A stretch of DNA of 64,000 nucleotides from Brachypterus glaber. Its lineage: Eukaryota; Arthropoda; Insecta; Coleoptera; Kateretidae. Where the stretch lies: positions 7,115,683 through 7,179,682 of the forward strand of contig OY294054.1 of assembly GCA_958510825.1 (NCBI GenBank), written 5' to 3'. Shown here one piece after another: positions 45,701 through 56,731 of the stretch (its first letter is position 1; each line of letters begins with the position of its first letter). A program made the translations under genes and the position numbers. A model generated the notes under the pieces. It was not told where the DNA came from and did not search any database. It saw only the letters and a list, made by a program, of their open reading frames with translations.

Positions 45701-47665
45701 GCTCTCCGCGATAATATACGGGGTGTATACATTAAACTGAACGATAAAAAAACAACCTGAACGCCTGAAAAAAATAGTAATATTTTGTCTATCGCTACAA
45801 AACTTAAAATCTTATTTGATTTTACCATTTTCTACAATATATTTTTATTTCAGCTCTCCGCAATAATATACGGGGTGTGTACATTAAACTGAAAGATAAA
45901 AAAAAACCGAACGCCTGAATAAAATACTAATATTTTGTCTATCGCTACAAAACTTAAAATCCTATTTGGTTTTATCATTTTCTACAATATATTTTTATTT
46001 CAGCTCTCCGCGATAATATACGGGGTGTATACATTAAACTGAACGATAAAAAAACAACCTGAACGTCTGAAAAAATAGTAATATTTTGTCTATCGCTACA
46101 AAACCTAAAATCCTATTTGGTTTTATCATTTTCTACAATATATATTTATTTCAGCTCTCCGCGATAATATACGGGGTGTATACATTAAGCTGAACGCTAA
46201 AAAATCAACCTGAACGCCTGAAAAAAATAGTAAAATTTTGTCTATCCCTACAAAACTTAAAATCTTTTTTGGTTTTATCATTTTCTACAATATATTTTTA
46301 TTTCATCTCTCGGGGATAATATACGGGGTGTATACATTAAACTGAACGCTAAAAAAACAACCTGAAAGCCTGAATAAAATAGTAAAATTGTGTCTATCGC
46401 TACAAAACTTAAAATCTTATTTGCTTTTACCATTTTCTATAATATATTTTTATTTCAGCTCTCCGCGATAATAAACGGGGTGTATACATTAAGCTGAATG
46501 CTAAAAAATCACATGAACGCCTGAAAAAAATAGTAATATTTTGTCTATCGCTACAAAACCTAAAATCCTATTTGCTTTTACCACTTTCTACAATATATTT
46601 TTATTTTAGCTCTCCGCTATAATATACGGGGTGTATACATTAAACTGAAAGCTAAAAACACAACCTGAACGCCTGAAAAAAATAGTAATATTTTGTCTAT
46701 GGCTACAAAACTTAAAATCTTATTTGGTTTTACCATTTTCTACAATATATTTTTAATTCAGCTCTCCGCGTAATACACGGTGTGTATACATTAAACTGTA
46801 CGCTAAAAAATCACATGAACCCCTGAAAATAATAGTAACATTGTGTCTATCGCTACAAAACTTAAAATCTTATTTGTTTTTATTATTTTCTACATTATAT
46901 TTTTATTTCAGCTCTCTGCGATTAAGCTAAACGCTAAAAAATCAACCAGAACGCCTGAAAATAATAGTAACATTTTGTCTATCGCTACAAAACTTAAAAT
47001 CTTACTTGCTTTTACCATTTTCTACAATATATTTTTATTTCAGCTCTCCGCGATAATATACGGGGTGTATACATTAAACTGAAAGATAAAAAAACAACCT
47101 GAACGCCTGAAAAAAATAGTATCGTTTGTCTATTGCTACAAAACTTAAAATCTTATTTGCTTTTACCATTTTCTACAATATATTTTTATTTCAGCTCTCC
47201 GCGATAATATACGGGGTGTATACATTAAGCTGAACGCTAAAAAATGAACCTGAACGCCTGAAAAAAATAGTAAAATTTTGTCTATCGCGACAAAACTTAA
47301 AATCTTATTTGGTTTTACCATTTTCTACAATATATTTTTATTTCAGCTCTCCGCGATAATATACGGGGTGTATACATTAAACTGAACGATAAAAAAACAA
47401 CCTGAACGCCTGAAAAAAATAGTAATATTTTGTCTATCGCTACAAAACTTAAAATCTTATTTGGTTTTACCATTTTCTAGAATATATTTTTATTTCAGCT
47501 CTCCGCGATAATATACGGGGTGTATACATTAAACTGAACGATAAAAAAACAACCTGAACGCCTGAAAAAAATAGTAATATTTTGTCTATCGCTACAAAAC
47601 TTAAAATCTTATTTGGTTTTATCATTATCTACAATATATTTTTATTTCAGCTCTCCAGGATAATA
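42744..47665. repeat. ~150-bp satellite array with higher-order repeats
   Basis: About 33 tandem units of about 148-152 bp, each containing ctctccgcgataatatacgg, ggtgtatacattaa, ctgaacgcctgaaaa, ttttgtctatcgctacaaaa and accattttctacaatatatt. The left edge units are more divergent (acagggtgtattcattt). A block of about six units recurs with ~891-bp spacing, for example 43651 and 44542, and a partial third time near 46340-46920. ORFs inside are repeat translations. Confidence 0.95.
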
Positions 47666-48250
47666 TTCATTCGACTGAAAACAAGCTTAAAAAAATTGTT
47701 AAAAGGTATTAAAAGTATTAAAAAATAAAAAAAAGTGTTAAAAAAAAACTTTATATTGGGAAGCAAATATCTCAGAGGAGGGGGCCCTACTCAAAAATTT
47801 TGTTTGAATTTTTTGTTTCATTTTGATGAGAAAAAAAAATTAAATAATTTATAGCATTTTCAAAACAATATCAAGTTCAAGTTCAAGTTTGTTTAAAATA
47901 CAAAATACATCGGTAAAATTACATTTTTGAGTTATTTTAAATTAAATTAGTTTTAATAATAGACCTAAGAATAACGGATATTTAACATACTTTTTATAAT
48001 TTTTAGAAGGTATGTTTTTAGTCTGTCACCTAATCCTAGGGATTGTGTGTGATCAAAATACTTTAAGGTTTAATTTGTATAATGTAGTAAGGTTTATTTT
48101 GCGCTTAATAGTACTATGCAATGTTTTCTGAAAGGAAATTAAAAGCAGGAATAAAATGTTGTTTATTTTAACAATATAGTAAATAATATAGTAAAAAGAA
48201 AAAACCAAGGAAGATATCAAAAATACTAAAAAAAGAAATTTACAGGAAAC
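47666..48250. other. AT-rich spacer
   Basis: No gene. The word aaatatctcagaggagggg (47765-47783) recurs in similar form near 50138, together with A-rich flanks, suggesting a dispersed repeat of unknown type. Confidence 0.45.
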
Positions 48251-49860
48251 TAAGTGATTTTTTTTCTTACTCAGAAGTGATTTTTAAAAACTGAAACTCA
48301 TTAAGGGTAATATAACGTTTTACCTCTGTTTTAAAAGTTTTGTAATTTGTTATTTGAGTAATATTTTTTGGTAGTAAATTGTAGAATTTAGGAGAAATAA
48401 TACATTTTTTTGAGTAAAATTTTTCTTACATAAAGGTATTTCAAGTGAATTTGCTTGTCTGGTTACAATAGATCGTGTTTTATCAGTTTTTTGAAATTTT
48501 ATTCATACAATTGATTGATATGCGTACATTTTTCTAATGGTAAATAATTCCGCTTCTTTATATAGCGTTTCTGTTGGGTTTTTTAAATATCACTTTAAGT
48601 ATATTATTTTGAGCCTTTTCTAAAGGATTTAAGGCGTTGTAACATCCCCCCAAATAATGATGCAATATCTAAGAAATGACTCGGTTAGTGCGTTATATAT
48701 TATTTTTAAATTATGTCTGTCTAATATCTCTTAGTTTATAAAATGTGTTTACTAATATTCTTAATTTATGAACCAGATTATTTATATGTTTATCCCACTT
48801 CAAATGTTGATCAATTTCCACTCCCAAATATTTGATTGAGTCAACCCTGCTCAGGAGCACTGGTCAAAATCCACACAATTATTACCATGAATTTTAAGAG
48901 TACTTAAGAGTGGTTGATCAACACTTGTGGCGAAATATGTCATAAATTTTGTTTTTGATATATTAAGGCTCAAGAGACTGATTTAAAAATAGAAAGATCC
49001 TTTGCATAGCCAATTCGGCTTTTTTAAATACTTTAACCCAGGTTTGATCCTCAAATATAGCTACGGTATCATCTGCGCAAGAAATAATTTTACCATTTAT
49101 ATCTAAATTTCCCAAAAGGTTTATGTAAACTAGAAATAAAATTGGGCCCAACACTGTCCCCTGAGGTACACCCATAGAGACAGGGAAAGGGTCACTTACC
49201 TCCTTATTAATTTTTACCCTTTGAAAACGATTTTTAAGATAAGTCCTGAAAATATTTAACGCGGAGCCACGAATTCCAATAGCTTCTAATCTATTAATTA
49301 ATTAATTAATAGCTTCTAATCTATTATAATATAATATCAAAATTAACCGTATCAAAGGCCTTTGCCAAATCAAGGAAGATAGCGAGGCACTTTTTATTTT
49401 TATTACTAGTATAGACAATGTACTTAAAAAGTTCAATAGTGGCACCCTCGGTGCTAATGTCTTTTTGAAAACCGAATTGGTTTTTGCTCAGGATCTTATG
49501 TTTTGTTAAAAATGTTATTAGTCTGGATTTTAAGCAATGCTCATAGATTTTTGCAAAATTATTTATGAGGGTGATTGTAGTTTGTAGGAAGTGTTTTCTT
49601 ACCAGATTTATAAATTGGGATTGAAACTGACTCCTTAAATTGTTTTGGAGTTAAACCTAGTAAAAGCAAGAGTTTATTATGTGATTTAGCGGTTTTAAAA
49701 GATAAACATGTCAGGTTTTTATAAGGCGCACTGAAATATTATCAGGTCCGGGAGAAGAATTTGATTTTAAATTATTCACTATAGAGATAATTTCATTTTC
49801 TGTAACCGGATTTAAAAACATAGAATAGTTATTTCTTTTTGTTGTGGATGTTCCCCACAT
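48250..49860 (-). mobile_element. CR1/Jockey-like LINE, minus strand, broken
   Basis: The minus-strand reading shows EHCLKSRLITFLTKHKILS, NQFGFQKDISTEGATIELFK (about 49500-49430), AIFLDLAKAFDTVNFD, SMGVPQGTVLGPILFLVYIN, and CADDTVAIFE in which the usual Tyr/Phe of the catalytic box is Cys. KYLGVEIDQHLKWDKHINNL (about 48830) and a carboxy-terminal tail follow, to about 48300. A 26-bp tandem duplication near 49290-49330 (ttaattaatagcttctaatc) disrupts the frame. The family is distinct from the copies at 17 and 41 kb. Confidence 0.78.
48963..49175 (-). pseudogene. LINE RT palm fragment with CADD
   Basis: 70 codons covering MGVPQGTVLGPILFLVYINL, GKIISCADDTVAIFEDQTW and an alpha-helical stretch. 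Cys precedes the paired aspartates where Tyr or Phe is usual. The frame ends at a stop; NISKTKFMTYF continues in another frame. Confidence 0.78.
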
Positions 49861-50380
49861 AACAATATACTTTTAACTTTTCTTTACTGTCCGCCTGACT
49901 TAGGATTAAAACCTGTTTTGTTGTTGATAAGTAATCAAATCAGAAATTTCAAACCCCAAAAAACTAAAAATTTTGGAACCATAACGGAAGTCAGCCCCTG
50001 ACTTTTCTGATAACTTTTTAAACGTCTGTTAAAATTATTCAATGCGCATTTATTTTCTGAAAAAATTGTTAAAAATTATTAAAAAATTAAAAAATATTTA
50101 AAAAAAGAATGCGTTTTATATTTTATCTTGGGGAGACAAATATTTCAGAGGAGGGGATCGTATAGAGTTGTAAAAAACCGTTTTTTTCGAATTTTTTTTT
50201 CAAAAAAAAAAAATCAAAAAAAAACTTCAAAAAATTTTTTTTTTTTAAAAAAACTTGTTTGGACTTTTCAACATTTTTAATTTATTTTTTTTATTTATTT
50301 TTACGAATAACAATTTTTTTTTTTTTCAAAAAAGAGTGTTTATTCTGAATATATTTAAATTTATTAATTAAAATTAAATT
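49861..50380. other. A/T-tract-rich spacer
   Basis: No gene. Long A and T runs occur at 50170-50330. Confidence 0.45.
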
Positions 50381-51611
50381 CAGTTGTTACAAATCAGTTG
50401 TAAAAAACCGTTTTAAATCAAATAAATATTTTTTTATAAACTGTCATCGATGTGTTAATTTTTAATAAAAAACAAATTTGTTTTTTTATAACTGTGTTTT
50501 TTTAATAAAAAACAAATTTGTTTTTTTTATAAGGTCTAGCTTTGTTTTAAAAAATTTTTTTTGTGTTTAAAAAAAAATTTTTTAACTCCTAATAACAATT
50601 TGTTATCGTTTTCTTTCACAAGGCCTTGATTCAGTAAAACACCATGAAAAATTTATACCGGGTGGGATTTTAAGTTCTTTTAACCCTTTAACTGCTGCGG
50701 GCGTATTTATACGTTTTGCCCAAATAAATATGAATGGCCTGAAACTGCTGCAAACAACAACAAAAGCTATTGTTTGCCATATTTTTCAATTTTTTATTCG
50801 GTGAGATGACGCCAGGGAGACAACGGGGGACAATATTTTAAATGGCACCCTAGGTCTTGTGATACCTCATTTTAAAGAGCTTTAAATTATCTATTTATTT
50901 ATCTAGCTATGTAACTATTTATTTTGAAATATTTTTTTTTTAAGATTTTTTTCTTTAAAATTATTCCAATTTTTAATATTTTGTGCATAAATATTAAAAA
51001 TTTTACAATGATAAATAATTAGTCTTAAAATAATACAATATTTATTTATAAATTATTATTATAAATAAATAAAAAATAAATACCTAGCTAAATTTTAAAA
51101 AATGCCCCCAAAAAGTCCACATTTTAAGAGCTGAAAATATAAAATATAAATATAAATAATATGTGAAAAGATGGTTTGGGTTGTCTTATTTAAGTGTTCT
51201 AAATATAAAGTCGATATCTCAACTCATTCAAAAGTTAAGGGGGCGGGTGACTTTTGGACCGCACTGTATAAGTTCCTTATAAGGAAAAGTGCTAGCCAAT
51301 TACAAGAAAGAGAAACCCAGCGCCGAAAGCAAAGATTTTTACATATTTAGGGTCTATTTTAATTTTAAATCATTCTTACATAGAGTTGTAAATTCAAAAA
51401 AAAACATTTGTTTTTTTTTAAAACACAGCTAGACTTTATAAAAAAAACAAATTTGTTTTTTATTAGAAAAAACACAGTTAACAAAACAAATTTGTTTTTT
51501 ATTAAAAATTAACACATTTTTTATTGTAAAGTCATGTATGAAGGATGACAGATTATAAAAAAAAATATTTAATTTAAAACGTTTTTTTACAACTGAGTTG
51601 TAACAACTCTG
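50381..51611. mobile_element. Non-autonomous element with ~210-bp inverted repeats, with nested insert
   Basis: The left arm (50381-50590) starts CAGTTGTTACAAATCAGTTG. The right arm (51393-51611) is its inverted copy, ending with the complement of CAGAGTTGTTACAACTCAG. Both arms contain paired aaaaaacaaatttgtttttt words. The interior holds a truncated copy of the 28917 MITE and a piggyBac-end-like TTAACCCTTTAACTGC at 50680. There is no transposase, and the target duplication is unclear. Confidence 0.7.
50835..51266. mobile_element. Truncated relative of the 28917 MITE
   Basis: The right arm (about 51106-51266) reads ccacattttaagagctgaaa, atatctcaactcattcaaaa and ends gacttttggaccgcactg followed by TA, as in the 28917 element. 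Only a short part of the left arm remains (about 50835-50886). It lies inside the 50381-51611 inverted-repeat element. Confidence 0.65.
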
Positions 51612-51730
51612 TTTTTCGACACCAGTGTTTTACAAAACATGCATTTCACTTTCGGGGTCAGCTGCATAGTTACGATTATGCAGATTGATTTCAAAGATTG
51701 ATTTCGATGTCTCGGTCACTTTGCGATGAA

Positions 51731-51928
51731 ACTAGCGTCTAGGTCCCAAATGCAACTCGGTCTTTCGCGCTGTTGCCAAATTGTTCAGATATATTAAAAA
51801 AAGACCAAAACAACCAAAAACCAAAGCAAAAAAAAAACACCAAAACAACCAAAAACCAAAGATAAATTAAATTGCACAATTTAGCAACAGCGCGAAAGAC
51901 CGAGTTGAATGTGGGACGTAGACGTTTG
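51731..51928. mobile_element. 198-bp fold-back element with 10-bp target duplication
   Basis: Inverted arms of about 50 bp share caactcggtctttcgcgctg. The perfect direct repeat ttgcgatgaa flanks both sides (51721-51730 and 51929-51938). The centre holds two copies of accaaaacaaccaaaaacca. The long target duplication would fit a Mutator-like MITE, but this is inferred from size only. Confidence 0.75.
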
Positions 51929-51938
51929 TTGCGATGAA

Positions 51939-52448
51939 GAGCTTATAACCAGGTAAAGCTTGAAAAGAAAGAGATAAGGTGAGACAGTGCGAGCGAACTC
52001 AACCATAGCTCATTGAGTTAGAGAGGAAAGAGTGCCATTCGGCCAGGCTGCACGTGAACAAACTGTGCCGACAAGCGGGCTTTCACATGTGTTTTTTAAT
52101 GAATTAGAGTGGGGGAAAAGGAATTCTATCTGACCGTGGCAATCTTTGTGTATTTCGATGTGCGCAAAACCGATTTTCTAGGTTTAGAGATAGAGGTAGA
52201 TGCGCTAAGCAAAAGCAAATTTCAATGGCTCTGGCACTCTCCTCTCTCAATGCCATAGCTATGGATAGGAGGTGGGATCATAGCAACGAACTAATAACCC
52301 TTCTCTCTAGAAAAGGCATTTCCTTAGTAAAAACTGACAAAAACCTAGCCAACATATACATTCCTCTGTCTTACTCGCACAGCTTTGTTCTAACAGAGAC
52401 AACAATAACAGTTACTGGTTATTGTTATTGTTCAGGCATGAATATACA
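51939..52448. other. Flank of the endogenous retroelement
   Basis: Less AT-rich than most of the window. The plus ORF 52225-52500 (MALALSSLNAIAMDRRW) runs into the 5' LTR and shows no known domain. It could be a host fragment interrupted by the insertion, but I do not support it as a gene. Confidence 0.4.
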
Positions 52449-52729
52449 TGTTACATATCCCCTTAAGACGCAATACCCTTTTTTTGTTGTGATGACCTAA
52501 TTTAAAATGGTGCAATATGGCGCAATTAGATGTTTATGGTGCAATTAGATGTTTTTATGGAAAATTCCACAGATATAATTATATAAATAAGATTTCAGCT
52601 CCAAATTATTCATTAATTCTTTTCTATTGTTAACTTAAGTTATTTTACTTTATAATTAATGTTAATAAAATGTTTTAAATTTTATTTTAATTTTTTTAAA
52701 AATAAGAAATCAAAATCCACAACGTAACA
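52449..52729 (+). repeat. 5' LTR
   Basis: 281 bp, TGTTACATATCCCC to AACGTAACA, with inverted TGTTAC/GTAACA termini. It matches 60726-61006 apart from a few substitutions and a shifted A/T run. It contains a gttaataaaatg word near 52660 that could serve as polyadenylation signal. Confidence 0.93.
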
Positions 52730-52731
52730 GT

Positions 52732-52753
52732 AGTGCAGTCGGTAGGATTCGAG
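52732..52753 (+). promoter_or_regulatory. tRNA-Ser-type primer binding site
   Basis: Two bases after the LTR the sequence reads agtgcagtcggtaggattcg. The cagtcggtaggattcg part matches the serine-tRNA-primed sites known in several Drosophila errantiviruses (297/17.6 group). The leading TGGCG of the canonical site is altered here. Confidence 0.7.
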
Positions 52754-53071
52754 GGACAATTTTTGTTTTGTGTGTGAAAAAGAAGATTTTAAGACTTTCT
52801 GTGGTGAATTAAGTAGCCACAGATATTTGCATCGGTTCCGCGAGTGTCCAACGTTGAAGAAATATCAACGTGAATGCCAATTCCTTGTGGACGAAACCTA
52901 CATCTACATGAAGTTCATCTTAATATTTGTGTAAGTTGATGTTTTTTATGCACAGCTTTGTATTTCCAATATAATTCCTTAAATTGTTTCTCTTAGTTTG
53001 GTGATTTTTAAGGTATATCACTTGTTGTATGTCTAATTTTATAAAATATTATTTTTATTTTACATTCTTTA
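52754..53071 (+). promoter_or_regulatory. 5' leader with mini-exon and splice donor
   Basis: A less AT-rich leader precedes gag. An ATG at 52908 opens a short frame of hydrophobic codons, cut after two bases of its eighth codon by gtaagt at 52931, a consensus donor in context gt/gtaagt. Its phase fits the acceptor at 58803 in front of the env frame. The mini-exon probably supplies the start and first part of the env signal peptide in a spliced mRNA. Inference from phase and consensus only. Confidence 0.6.
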
Positions 53072-54149
53072 ATGTCTGTCCAACCTAATTCTGGTTCAAA
53101 TAATAATGGAGATCTTACAGAAAATAATAATAATGCACTTCCTCCTCTTCCTCAAGTTGAATATAGCTAAATGAATTATTCGGGCTTATACCCGAATACA
53201 ACGGGGATCAAATATTGTTGAATTCTTTTTTAAATGCCTGTGACACTGCCCATAGATTGGCAGTAGGCCAACAAAAATTTTTAGTAACTGTTCATATTAA
53301 AAATAAATTAAGGGGTAAAGCTACTGAGCTTATTAATTGTAGAAACGTTGTGACATGGAATTCAATTAGGCAATTACTTGTCAGTCATTTTGGCGATGCT
53401 CGTGATTTATCGGGATTAATACATGATTTGCAACATTCAAAACAAGGTTTTAATGAAACCGCTCTTTCATATATAAATAGAGTGCAAACATTAAATGCAA
53501 AGATTTATTCGGCTATAAACCAACAAAATTTAACTGCTGAACAAAAAAGTTCTCTTATAAATTATATGTGTTTAGATACTTTATTAACGACTCGATCCCA
53601 AGATTAGGGATATTGTTCGAGCCTCAAATCCTCAAAATTTAATTGACGCAATTGTTTGCGTTAAACGTGAACAACAGTTGCAATATTTAGAAACACAGAG
53701 ATTACAAACTCTTAGACAAAATCGTCCTAATAACAATTTTAATCGCAATAATAACTCCAATTCAAGTTTTACGCCTAACCAGTTATAATACAAGTAATTA
53801 TAATAATTTTAATCGTCAACCAAGTTCAGATTTTAATAACTACCCTAATAAAAATATGAATTTTAATCGTCCAAATAATTTTAATAATAATGTTACGTGC
53901 AATTACTGTAAAAAACCGGGTCGTTCCATAGAAAATTGTTTTAAAAAACAAAATGCACAAAGATATAATTCAAATAATAATAACTCCCAAAGAGTTTATC
54001 CTCCAAATTTACCTCCTGACTCAACAAGGCAGCATCATTTAAACTCTCAGGAGAGTCAAGCCATAGCTGGCAGCTCGACTCAAGCCCTGACGTCCAGCCA
54101 GTTAGAACAGACTTTTTCAGACCTAACACAGACAGACTTAACACCCTAA
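53072..54149 (+). pseudogene. gag polyprotein (capsid and nucleocapsid), frameshifted
   Basis: The start ATG at 53072 opens an Asn/Pro-rich amino terminus (MSVQPNSGS). A shift near 53165-53210 leads to the capsid-like helical part (53215-53607: LLNSFLNACDTAHRLA, LVSHFGDARDLSGLIHDLQH). A shift near 53590 leads on through ASNPQNLIDAIVCVKRE to an Asn-rich region, and then the frame 53856-54149 holds the nucleocapsid motif CNYCKKPGRSIENC. The expected His of the CCHC knuckle is Arg. Gag would form particles and bind RNA. The 3' end overlaps the pol frame by more than 80 bases in the -1 frame. Confidence 0.8.
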
Positions 54150-55253
54150 ACTTAGTTCAAAAATTGCATATTACTAACTCTAAAAATCTTTTTTATATTA
54201 ATGATTCGCAAAAAAAGTTTAAATATTTAATTGATAGTGGTGCAACAATTTCTATTTTAAGGCCTCATGTATTAAAACCGTCTGATATAATAAATAAAGA
54301 AAATATTGTTATTCAAGGTATTACAGATGAACTTATTTCTATTAATAGTTCAGTATATCTTACATTTAATAGTAATAATAAAACTGACCCACACAAGATT
54401 TATGTTGTGGATCTAAATATAGATTATGATGGAATTATAGGCATAGATTTTTTGGAACATTATGATTGTTCTATTGATATTAAAAATAAAATTTTACATA
54501 CTAAATACCAAGATATTCCTATGTATAAGGAGTCTGAAAATAATATTATTACTTCTAATGGTTTACATATTCCCAATACGGGATCTGTTAATAATATTCC
54601 CATTAAGGGATCTTTGAATAAAAATATTCCCAATACGGGATCTGTTAATAATATTCCCATTAAGGGATCTTTGAATAAAAATATTCCCAATACGGGATCT
54701 GTTAATAATATTCCTTTCGAAGGATCTAATGAATCTTGTATTCCAAATACCGGATCTCTTAGCGAATGTATTCCCTTAAATAAAAAATCTGTCGGAAATA
54801 ATAGTATTTCCTTAAGAGATAATTATATTAAAAATATTGGGATCAATATTCCCTTAAGTAATGAATTTTCTAGTAACGATAACTCTACAAATAATATTTT
54901 AGTTCCTAATAATAATAATTTTGTTCAAAAAAAAGGACCTGATTCTTTTCTGAAAAAAGGACCAGATATTCCAAATTTAATTTTAAATAAATCAGATAAT
55001 TATAAAAATTGAACCGCGATGTGAAAAAGTTATCAAACTTAAGTGTAATTTGAAAAATACTGATGCAATTTGTAATAGTTTAAATTTTGAAAATGTACGA
55101 CTTGCTAAAGCTATTGTCCATGTTAATGAAAATTGTGAATTCTTAAGTACATTAGCTGATTCAAATGCTATTGAGAAATCTTTTATTTTACCTAGCGTAC
55201 TAGAGCCCCTTAATGTTGAGAATCTTTATTTAATTGATGATGCTAAAAACTAA
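54062..55253 (+). pseudogene. pol: aspartic protease and repeat-bearing linker
   Basis: The pol frame is open through the end of gag in the -1 frame, consistent with -1 frameshift expression. The candidate slip region is the T-run near 54111, but no canonical heptamer is obvious. Protease shows KYLIDSGATISIL with the DSGA active site near 54230 and the IIGIDFLEHYDC block near 54435. Then three in-frame copies of a 19-residue unit (NIPNTGSVNNIPIKGSLNK type, 57 bp each) occupy 54568-54740. The frame is lost at about 55010 and resumes in 55050-55253. Confidence 0.8.
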
Positions 55254-56243
55254 CTAATACTGTTGATTATTTTGACCTTGACCGTGTAAACAAAATAAAA
55301 GAGTCATTGAGATTAAGTCACCTGAATAATAAAGAGTCTGAAGCTGTTGTTGATATATGCACTGAATTTGCTGACATATTTTATTTTGATAATGAACCAT
55401 TAACTTTTACAAATCAAGTTAAACACCAAATAGATACAGGTGATTCCAGACCAATCTACACAAAATCTTATCGGTACCCTTACGTACATAAAGAAGAAGT
55501 TAAAAGTCAAATTAAGAAAATATTAGATCAAAAAATAATTCAACCCTCTATTTCACCTTGGTCTAGTCCTGTTTGGGTAGTCCCCAAGAAAATGGACGCA
55601 TCTGGTAAACAAAAATGGCGAGTTGTTGTTGATTATAGGAAACTTAATGAAGTAACTATAGGTGACAGATATCCTTTGCCTAATATTTCGGATTTGTTAG
55701 ACCAATTAGGAAAATGTACTTATTTTACTATTATTGATTTAGTTTCTGGTTTCCATGAAATTGAAATTAACCCCCCTGACATACCAAAAACAGCCTTCTC
55801 AGTAGAGAATGGTCATTATGAATTTACTCGTATGAGTTTCGGATTAGGTAATGCCCCTTCGACTTTTCAGCTTGTTTTAGATAACGTCCTTTTAGGGCTT
55901 TTAAATGAAAGATGTTGTGTCTATATGGACGACATTATAATTTTTTCTGCTACGCTTAAGATTAAAAAAAGTATTTAGTCGTTTACGTAAATTTAACTTG
56001 AAAATACAATCAGATAAATGTGAGTTTTTAAGCCGTGAAGTATCTTACCTTGGACATATAATTACTGAAAATGGCGTTAAGCCAAATCCTGAAAAGGTAT
56101 CTTGTATTTTAAATTTTTCACAACCTAATAATGAAAAAGAAAAGTTTTCTAGGATTAATCGGATATTACAGACGGTTTATTCCAAATTTTGCCAAAATAA
56201 TAAAGCCTTTAACGAGGTTATTAAAGAAAGATATAAAATTTAA
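55254..56243 (+). pseudogene. pol: reverse transcriptase
   Basis: The main frame 55307-55978 reads QIDTGDSRPIYTKSYRYP, IIQPSISPWSSPVWVVPKKM, WRVVVDYRKLNEVTIGDRYP, IIDLVSGFHEIEI, FTRMSFGLGNAPSTFQ and CVYMDDIIIFS with the YMDD catalytic box at about 55924. A one-base shift then leads into CEFLSREVSYLGHIITENGV (55998-56243). All Gypsy RT blocks are present in order. Shifts near 55255, 55960 and 56130 break the reading. Confidence 0.9.
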
Positions 56244-56724
56244 TTTTAATTCAGAATGTATTGAAGCTTTTAATATATGTAAAAAACTTTTGACGTCTGC
56301 TCCAATTTTAAAGTATTCTGACTTCACACAAGATTTTGTACTTACTTGGGACGGGAGCGCATTCGTCATTGGTTCAGTTCTTTCTCAGGGTGTTATAGGC
56401 AAAGATTTGCCAATAGCCTATGCATATAGGACATTAAGTGAAACAGAATGTCGATATTCTGTCATTGAACGAGAATTATTAGCTATAATATGGTCCGTAA
56501 ATCATTTTAGACTTTATATATTTATTTGGTAGAAAATTTAAATTAGTTACTGACCATAAGCATTTAACATGGCTTTTCTCAATTTCTGGTCCTGGTTCAC
56601 GTCTTTGCCGATGGAGGCTTAAATTAGAAGAGTATGATTATGAAATTATATATAAACCCGGTAAAATAAACAAAAACGCTGATGCTTTAAGTAGGATTCA
56701 TACATATGAGTCACTTAAAGAGTC
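56131..56724 (+). pseudogene. pol: RT connection and RNase H
   Basis: 56131-56532 reads SFLGLIGYYRRFIPNFAKII, KPLTRLLKK, then RNase H beginning VLTWDGSAFVIGSVLSQG and ETECRYSVIERELLAIIW. In the usual TDxS-type block, Trp replaces the residue before Asp. A shift at about 56522 continues as FGRKFKLVTDHKHLTWLF and ends NKNADALSRI near 56700, the standard end of Gypsy RNase H. The catalytic acidic residues look present. Confidence 0.87.
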
Positions 56725-56731
56725 GCTTATT

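Noticed and set aside
42744..47665. CRISPR-like regular repeats
   Set aside because: Units are ~150 bp head-to-tail without unique spacers, in a eukaryotic repeat context; it is a satellite.
52225..52500. Plus-strand ORF of 91 codons
   Set aside because: It runs into the 5' LTR of the retroelement, has no recognised domain and no splice or promoter support.
54105..54120. Canonical -1 slippery heptamer for gag-pol
   Set aside because: The overlap and frame relation fit -1 frameshifting, but the T-run here does not form a standard X XXY YYZ heptamer, so no site is called.
54460..54690. Minus-strand ORF with repeated GIFLFKDPLMG
   Set aside because: Antisense reading of the in-frame minisatellite in pol.
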